From contig JBJOLU010000191.1 of the NCBI GenBank assembly GCA_046052705.1, positions 1-10,315 of the forward strand: DNA of 10,315 nucleotides, written 5' to 3'. This document shows positions 6,098 through 10,315 of the stretch, piece after piece (the stretch's first letter is position 1; each line of letters opens with the position of its first letter). Position numbers and translations under genes: made by a program. Below the pieces are notes generated by a model that searched no databases, was not told where the DNA came from, and was given only the letters and a program-made list of their open reading frames with translations. Source of the DNA: JBBATK01 sp046052705. Lineage in GTDB: Bacteria; Bacteroidota; Ignavibacteria; Kapaibacteriales; NICIL-2.

Positions 6098-7642
6098 GTG
6101 AAAAAATCATCCCGTCGATCGCCAAGATCGCGTTTCATAGACATCTACTTCGTGCTCTACATAGCAGCACTGGTACTTGTTATACCCGATCAAGGCACAT
6201 CGAAAAATGATACTGCAGAGCTCGTCACTTCCCTGCTGCAAACATCCTTTCAGCTGCATGTTGAGCGGCCGGTATTGTTGTGCCGGGTTGTACGCTCCGG
6301 AGACTCTCTTACGGTACTCTCGTGCGATTCGGTCAACGGAATTTTTCATAGCGGTGCAATGAAAAATGTACGCTACGATGTAAGCGTTGAAGATCAATCG
6401 TACCAAACGCAGTATGCCATAAACTCACACACTACTCCTCAAAGTTCGTTCTTCACACTGAGCGGATCTGCAGATCAGGGAGGAGTGCGTTTTGGCTGGA
6501 AGCCACCGTTGGCAGACAAGCGGAATCGCCTGTTCAGAGTGAACGTATCGGCTTCGGCAACACCTGTGCTGCCTGAGTCGCTCACGGAACAACAGCGTGA
6601 GTCGTTGCGAAAAATTACCGGCAATCCAAACGAGGTAATTGTACATGCCCGCACGCAGTTTACCGTGGCATTGGTGTTTGTGGATGGTGGCAGTGCTTCT
6701 ATGGCAGCATCGCAGCCTGTGTCGTCGCAGATCGCAGCATCCGGAGACACCGCTCTGGCACGCCGTTACGAGGAACTTCTGCGTCAATTCGAACAACCTC
6801 GAGCTGCCATTGCGCCCCGCGGCGAGTTCTTCCTGCAGCCGCAGGAAAACGTATTGAAGATGATTGCCAACCAACCCTTCGTGAACCGTATCAGAGTGTA
6901 TGGCGCAGATGCAGCCCGCGAGGTTGAAGCTATTCGCGTCTCGGGCGCCAATGCCTATGCTCGCATTGAAGGTTCCGAGATCATCGTATCCGGCATGGCA
7001 CCGCAGAGCGGGAGTGTAGCAATCACTTTAGGCGCTCGCCGTAGTACCGACAAGAAAGACACGTCCGTAGTGTTTAGAGTAGTTGCCGGCGCACTCGAAG
7101 CCCCGCAAATACCTGGCTCTATGTACCCAGGTGTTGCATATACGTTTCAGCCTCGACTTCCGGAAGTAAGCGGCATGCCTGCCGGCGCAGTGCTGCGCGA
7201 CGACCGCGGCAACGAGGTTGTGCGAAGCACACAAGGTGAGTCGTTCACATTTATTCCCAGAAATGAAGACACCACCCGAACTTTCAGCTTCGAGAGATCG
7301 TTGAATGAGAGAAAAATCGGGCAGACCTATGCCATAGCTATCGTTCCTTTTCCCTCGCCGGAAATCATCGACATCTCTATGCGCAACGGCCAAGTGTGGG
7401 TGCGCACGCGAGCCTACGGTTTGGCTCAAGATGCTAAATCGCGGGTGCGACTGGAACTTCTGAACAGCCCTGCTGTTCGCGTACAGGAACGCTTGGGAGA
7501 TTGGAGCTACGACGAGCAATCGCACTCACATATACAGGTGTTCCAGTTTACGTCTGCTACTTCAACAGTTTCAGTACGCGCTGTGAACGGAAGAAAGCAG
7601 GCCTCGGAGCGCAGGGATTTTGTGCCACGAAGCGAACGATAA
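6098..7642 (+). CDS. GldM-like periplasmic motor shaft protein (one TM helix + beta-rich domains)
   Basis: Predicted 514 residues, close to GldM/PorM (about 515). In those proteins one N-terminal helix sits inside the GldL ring and a periplasmic shaft of four domains carries force to the outer-membrane secretion apparatus. Here a short basic N-terminus with SPRSR (8-12) runs into one hydrophobic helix (about 13-30), resembling the SPRQ(K/R)-M-I...YLVL start of GldM; there is no signal cleavage motif, so it should stay anchored with the bulk in the periplasm. The rest is mostly beta-strand: about 60-190, a charged helical insert (about 217-233), an Ig-like unit at about 248-330 that begins like the GldM D2 region, then about 335-420 and 420-514. 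The canonical all-helical first domain is not evident. I chose GTG at 6098, with a weak TGGAA seven bases upstream; GTG at 6092 is nearly equivalent, and the open frame reaches a TTG at 6038. Pairing with the preceding GldL-like gene is the best support. Alternatively, an unrelated anchored beta-sandwich protein. Confidence 0.52.
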   Translation: MKKSSRRSPRSRFIDIYFVLYIAALVLVIPDQGTSKNDTAELVTSLLQTSFQLHVERPVLLCRVVRSGDSLTVLSCDSVNGIFHSGAMKNVRYDVSVEDQSYQTQYAINSHTTPQSSFFTLSGSADQGGVRFGWKPPLADKRNRLFRVNVSASATPVLPESLTEQQRESLRKITGNPNEVIVHARTQFTVALVFVDGGSASMAASQPVSSQIAASGDTALARRYEELLRQFEQPRAAIAPRGEFFLQPQENVLKMIANQPFVNRIRVYGADAAREVEAIRVSGANAYARIEGSEIIVSGMAPQSGSVAITLGARRSTDKKDTSVVFRVVAGALEAPQIPGSMYPGVAYTFQPRLPEVSGMPAGAVLRDDRGNEVVRSTQGESFTFIPRNEDTTRTFSFERSLNERKIGQTYAIAIVPFPSPEIIDISMRNGQVWVRTRAYGLAQDAKSRVRLELLNSPAVRVQERLGDWSYDEQSHSHIQVFQFTSATSTVSVRAVNGRKQASERRDFVPRSER

Positions 7643-7650
7643 ATCAAGAG

Positions 7651-7702
7651 CATAGCCCGCTCGCAATTGCCTGTAGTTTCTGCGGGTGTATGGTATTGCT
7701 TT
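7651..7702 (+). terminator. candidate terminator after the GldM-like gene
   Basis: CATAGCCCGC (7651-7660) can pair with GCGGGTGTATG (7682-7692) as ten pairs with one bulged G and one G-U pair, around a loop of about 21 bases that itself contains the palindrome GCAATTGC. The following stretch GTATTGCTTTATAG is only modestly T-rich. It begins nine bases after the stop codon, in the gap between convergent genes, where a terminator is expected. Confidence 0.35.
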
Positions 7703-7710
7703 ATAGCACA

Positions 7711-7736
7711 ATCCACTCGAAGCATCCACTCGTAAC
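7711..7736. repeat. imperfect 13-bp-period direct repeat between convergent genes
   Basis: ATCCACTCG occurs at 7711-7719 and 7724-7732, separated by AAGC and followed by TAAC, with a degraded third ATCC at 7737-7740. The period is therefore 13 bases. No function is apparent. Confidence 0.6.
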
Positions 7737-7754
7737 ATCCTCACGACTCCATCA

Positions 7755-8780
7755 TCATCTCAGGGCTCGTTGCCTGCGGTAGCGAGCAACATTCTTTGCA
7801 TGGTCGGTTCCTGTTACTGCAAAAGCATGCATGCCGCTTCCATCCCCCAAGGCGCAGAAATACAGGTAGGAATGTGATTCGGCATTGAGCACCGCTTCAA
7901 TACTAGCCGCGCTAGGCGAACAAATGGGCCCCGGCGGCAGGCCGGCATAACGATAGGTATTGTACGGATTATCAATCTCCAGATCTCTATACAAGAGCCG
8001 ACGCGCCTCTCCGCCAAGCGCATACTGCACCGTGGGATCGGCAGAGAGTTTCATGCCCAAGCGCAACCGGTTCAGATACACTCCCGCAACTCGCGCCCGT
8101 TCGGAATTCACCGACGTCTCGCTTTCAACAATACTGGCCAGTGTCAACACCCGGTGCTTACTCATGCTCTTGCTCAGGTTTGAACTGTTGTACAACTTCT
8201 CAAAACGAGTATTCCATACGCTGCGCTGCTCGCGTAGTAATCTGTCCAGCACCTCGCCTTCCGGTTGATGAAAGTAAAAATCATAGGTATCGGGCATCAA
8301 GTACCCTTCCAGGGTATTCACCGGCACATTGTTGGATTCGATCAACGAGTCCGCATACATAAGCCGCATAAACGCCGCTGAATCTGAACCCAACTTTGAC
8401 TGTATGATACTCGCAAAGCGACGAGCAGAGATTCCTTCGGGAAAGGTTACCCGAAGGGTAAGAACGCCGTCGCCGAATACCATAGCACGCACCACGCTCC
8501 AATGGGTATCGCCGGGTGTAAAGCGATAGCTGCCTCGGTGCATGGGCTTTCGAGTAATTCTGGATACAAGCCCCAATACACCGCGCATAACGGAGGGATA
8601 GCGCACTATTCCCTCTTTACCAAGTACTGCGCTAACTCGCGATGCTGAAGATGCCGGTGGAATGTATACTACCAACGGCTCGGAGAGCCGCACCGGTAGC
8701 TGCAGATACCACAATAGCGCAACTCCGCTCACAAGGAGCAGTGCTGCAGCTATTCGCGTTATTCGAAGCAAGAGTTTCAT
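7755..8780 (-). CDS. mltG: endolytic murein transglycosylase MltG (YceG-like)
   Basis: Predicted 341 residues. MltG is an inner-membrane-anchored lytic transglycosylase that cuts nascent peptidoglycan strands to set glycan length. One N-terminal TM helix (about 4-25) is followed by a LysM-like region (about 35-105, IPPASSASRVSAVL) and the YceG catalytic domain. Diagnostic motifs are LEGYLMPDTYDF at 157-168, ASIVESET at 215-222 with the catalytic Glu219 (equivalent to E. coli Glu218), a KLSADPTVQYALG segment at 244-256, and YNTYRYAGLPPGPICSPS at 273-290. Length matches E. coli (340). I chose the ATG at 8780, which gives the compact basic start MKLLLRITR; ATG at 8795 and TTG at 8804 are also in frame, and none has a strong Shine-Dalgarno. 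It converges with the GldM-like gene and diverges from the citrate synthase gene, so it forms a single-gene unit. Confidence 0.96.
   Translation of the reverse strand: MKLLLRITRIAAALLLVSGVALLWYLQLPVRLSEPLVVYIPPASSASRVSAVLGKEGIVRYPSVMRGVLGLVSRITRKPMHRGSYRFTPGDTHWSVVRAMVFGDGVLTLRVTFPEGISARRFASIIQSKLGSDSAAFMRLMYADSLIESNNVPVNTLEGYLMPDTYDFYFHQPEGEVLDRLLREQRSVWNTRFEKLYNSSNLSKSMSKHRVLTLASIVESETSVNSERARVAGVYLNRLRLGMKLSADPTVQYALGGEARRLLYRDLEIDNPYNTYRYAGLPPGPICSPSAASIEAVLNAESHSYLYFCALGDGSGMHAFAVTGTDHAKNVARYRRQRALR
7765..7787. other. stable hairpin inside the 3' end of mltG
   Basis: GCTCGTTGCC (7765-7774) and GGTAGCGAGC (7778-7787) form ten pairs, two of them wobble on the forward strand, around a three-base loop. 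In the forward direction it is followed by AACATTCTTTG, so it might help stop read-through from the GldM-like gene. It is also simply coding sequence for the Arg-rich mltG C-terminus. Confidence 0.35.
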
Positions 8781-8918
8781 ATCCAAAAATACCATCGTCG
8801 TCAATCACGTGGTGCCGGCCGGCTCCCCGCAACATACTAGCCGGCACGCTAAGCGAACAATTCTCAAGAAACCTTTGATGTTTCGTTTTTTTACCTGCAT
8901 CGTTGCCACGGCTCTCTG

Positions 8919-8926
8919 TATTTTTG
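8919..8926 (+). promoter_or_regulatory. possible -7 promoter element for citrate synthase
   Basis: TATTTTTG matches TAnnTTTG exactly, 55 bases before the start codon. The only upstream TTG (8903-8905) is 13 bases away, too close for a standard -33 box, so support comes from the octamer and its position alone. Confidence 0.35.
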
Positions 8927-8970
8927 CGACTGTCCTTCACAGACCTGACGTCTATCCCGATTCTCATCAC

Positions 8971-8977
8971 AAAGGTG
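8971..8977 (+). promoter_or_regulatory. Shine-Dalgarno of citrate synthase
   Basis: AAAGGTG ends four bases before the ATG at 8982. It supports that start. Confidence 0.65.
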
Positions 8978-8981
8978 TTTT

Positions 8982-10256
8982 ATGGAGTTTCTTCAAAACA
9001 AGATTCTAGAAATGTTACCCTCGCTACGCGATACACGAAACGCGTTGCTGAAGGAAAAAGGTGAAGTTCAAATTGCTACCGTAACCGTGGAGCAGGTGCT
9101 GGGCGGTATGCGCGGCATTCCTTCGGTATTGTGCGATACCTCTTCGGTATCGGCAGACGAAGGCTTGCGTATTCGCAACATTCCCATCCTTGAGCTCACC
9201 GACACCACACCGGAGGAGATATTCTTCCTGCTGGTTACCGGTTCGCGCCCCAATGAAAGTGAAAAAGAACAACTTCGCACGCTGTTTAGTGCAAAGGCAG
9301 AGCTGCCGAGCTATGTGCTCGATACCTTAAAGTCCATGCATAAAGATGCTCACCCGATGGCAATGCTGTCGGCAGGTCTTCTTGCAATGGAGCATGAGTC
9401 CGAGTTCCGCCGCGCATACGATGCAGGTGCTACCAAGGATCAATTGTGGCAAGCAACATTGCAGGACAGCATCACGCTGCTCTCTCGCATTACTACTCTT
9501 GCAGCAACCATCTATCGCCTGAAGTTCCATGGCGGCAATCTTATTGCTCCCGATCCTTCCGCGGATTGGTCCACCAACTTTGCCAACATGCTTGGCGTGA
9601 ACGATACCGAAGCGTGGAAAGATCTGGTACGCTTGTATTTGGTTCTTCACTCTGATCACGAAGGCGGCAACGTAAGCGCACTAACCGGCCTTACCGTGGG
9701 CTCCGCGTTGAGCGATGTGTACTATGCTGTGAGTGCAGGTTTAAACGGCCTTGCAGGTCCTTTGCACGGTTTGGCAAATCAAGAAGTTCTGGCGTTTATC
9801 CGTGATGTGGTTGAGCACTTCAAGGGCGTTCCGGACAACGAAACACTCTCTGCGTATTGCTGGGATCGATTGAAGAGCGGCCGGGTGATCCCCGGATATG
9901 GTCACGGCGTACTTCGCTGCACCGATCCCCGCTTCACCGCATTCCATGAATTTGCCGAAAAGCACAACATGCAGAGCGACAGCATCGCGTTGGTGCAAAA
10001 GTTCTTCCAAGTTGTACCCGGTATTCTTACCGAGCATGGTAAGGCAAAGAGCCCGTGGCCAAATGTCGATTCCATCAGCGGCTCCTTGCTGTACGATTTT
10101 GGTATGACGGAATTCTCGTTCTACACGGTAATGTTCGGTGTATCGCGTGCTATGGGAATCTGCTCTCAGATTCTTGTGCACCGTATGCTTGGATCGGCTA
10201 TTACACGCCCCAAGTCGTTGACATTGAATCAACTCTCTGCTCTTGCAAACAAGTAA
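8982..10256 (+). CDS. gltA: citrate synthase, mitochondrial/eukaryotic-type (Si)
   Basis: A 424-residue enzyme condensing acetyl-CoA and oxaloacetate to citrate and CoA at TCA-cycle entry; cytoplasmic. The sequence follows the mitochondrial type rather than the hexameric, NADH-inhibited E. coli type: HSDHEGGNVSA at 223-233, GLNGLAGPLHGLANQEVL at 253-270, GYGHGVLRCTDPRF at 305-318, KAKSPWPNVDS at 354-364 and GVSRAMG at 386-392. By comparison with pig heart enzyme numbering from memory, the catalytic His274, His320 and Asp375 correspond to His262, His308 and Asp363, and the substrate-binding His238, Asn242, Arg329, Phe397, Arg401 and Arg421 to His226, Asn230, Arg317, Phe385, Arg389 and Arg409, all with a constant offset of 12. 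There is no transit peptide; the protein starts near the mature eukaryotic N-terminus. The start is supported by AAAGGTG just upstream. It should be a dimer without the E. coli NADH site (inference). It is divergent from mltG. The symbol is used by function; eukaryotic homologues are called CIT/CS. Confidence 0.97.
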   Translation: MEFLQNKILEMLPSLRDTRNALLKEKGEVQIATVTVEQVLGGMRGIPSVLCDTSSVSADEGLRIRNIPILELTDTTPEEIFFLLVTGSRPNESEKEQLRTLFSAKAELPSYVLDTLKSMHKDAHPMAMLSAGLLAMEHESEFRRAYDAGATKDQLWQATLQDSITLLSRITTLAATIYRLKFHGGNLIAPDPSADWSTNFANMLGVNDTEAWKDLVRLYLVLHSDHEGGNVSALTGLTVGSALSDVYYAVSAGLNGLAGPLHGLANQEVLAFIRDVVEHFKGVPDNETLSAYCWDRLKSGRVIPGYGHGVLRCTDPRFTAFHEFAEKHNMQSDSIALVQKFFQVVPGILTEHGKAKSPWPNVDSISGSLLYDFGMTEFSFYTVMFGVSRAMGICSQILVHRMLGSAITRPKSLTLNQLSALANK

Positions 10257-10301
10257 GCATAGCGGGCATTCAGGCCTCAGGCCATACGGCAGCGGCGACA
10301 A

Positions 10302-10315
10302 TCGTTTAGAAACGA
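10302..10315. repeat. short perfect inverted repeat at the right edge
   Basis: TCGTTT (10302-10307) and AAACGA (10310-10315) are perfect reverse complements around AG, about 45 bases past the citrate synthase stop. The window ends here, so its full extent and whether a T-run follows (terminator) cannot be seen. The preceding CAGGCCTCAGGCC (10271-10283) also holds a GGCCT/AGGCC inverted pair. Confidence 0.4.

Noticed and set aside
7028..7525. Reverse open frame of 165 codons antisense to the GldM-like gene
   Set aside because: It has no ribosome-binding site or domain and lies wholly inside the longer forward gene, which has a membrane anchor and Ig-like pattern.
8878..9009. Small forward frame of 43 residues with a signal-peptide-like hydrophobic start, overlapping the start of citrate synthase
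   Set aside because: No convincing Shine-Dalgarno, it overlaps the citrate synthase start by 28 bases in another frame, and it contains the likely promoter octamer and ribosome-binding site of that gene.
9741..10301. Reverse open frame of 186 codons antisense to citrate synthase
   Set aside because: The forward strand encodes an intact enzyme with all catalytic residues; the reverse product is Cys/His/Arg-rich without a known motif.

Overview
The window looks like ordinary chromosomal DNA of a Gram-negative bacterium from the Bacteroidota/FCB side of the tree; a Kapabacteria- or Ignavibacteria-like lineage is my inference, not something I could test. Supporting signs are an LptF/LptG lipopolysaccharide-export permease (outer membrane), a pair of genes resembling GldL and GldM (motor of the type IX secretion/gliding machinery), a bacterial citrate synthase of the mitochondrial ('eukaryotic') type, and exact TAnnTTTG octamers of the Bacteroidota sigma-A -7 type upstream of some genes. 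Codon use and base composition look even across the genes, and I see no phage, transposon, CRISPR, tRNA or rRNA signal.

Layout: positions 1-301 hold no complete gene, but a reverse-strand gene may begin at 37 and run off the left edge. cinA (302-1573, reverse) and rpsA (1795-3726, reverse) follow, with a strong rho-independent terminator for rpsA between them. A divergent intergenic region (3727-4032) holds an exact 13-bp tandem duplication and leads to the forward LptF/LptG permease gene (4033-5124). Next come two forward genes, a GldL-like two-TM/coiled-coil protein (5226-6014) and a GldM-like single-TM, beta-rich protein (6098-7642). They converge on mltG (7755-8780, reverse). Divergent from mltG is the citrate synthase gene (8982-10256, forward).

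How they relate: rpsA (translation), cinA (NMN deamidase family) and citrate synthase (TCA entry) are core housekeeping. The LptF/LptG permease and MltG both act on the cell envelope. The most interesting part is the GldL/GldM-like pair. It has the topology and motif spacing of a proton-driven envelope motor, but the neighbouring gldK and gldN expected in Bacteroidota are absent, the GldL-like protein may carry an N-terminal extension, and the usual helical first periplasmic domain of GldM is not apparent. It may be a divergent T9SS motor or a separate motor of the same superfamily.
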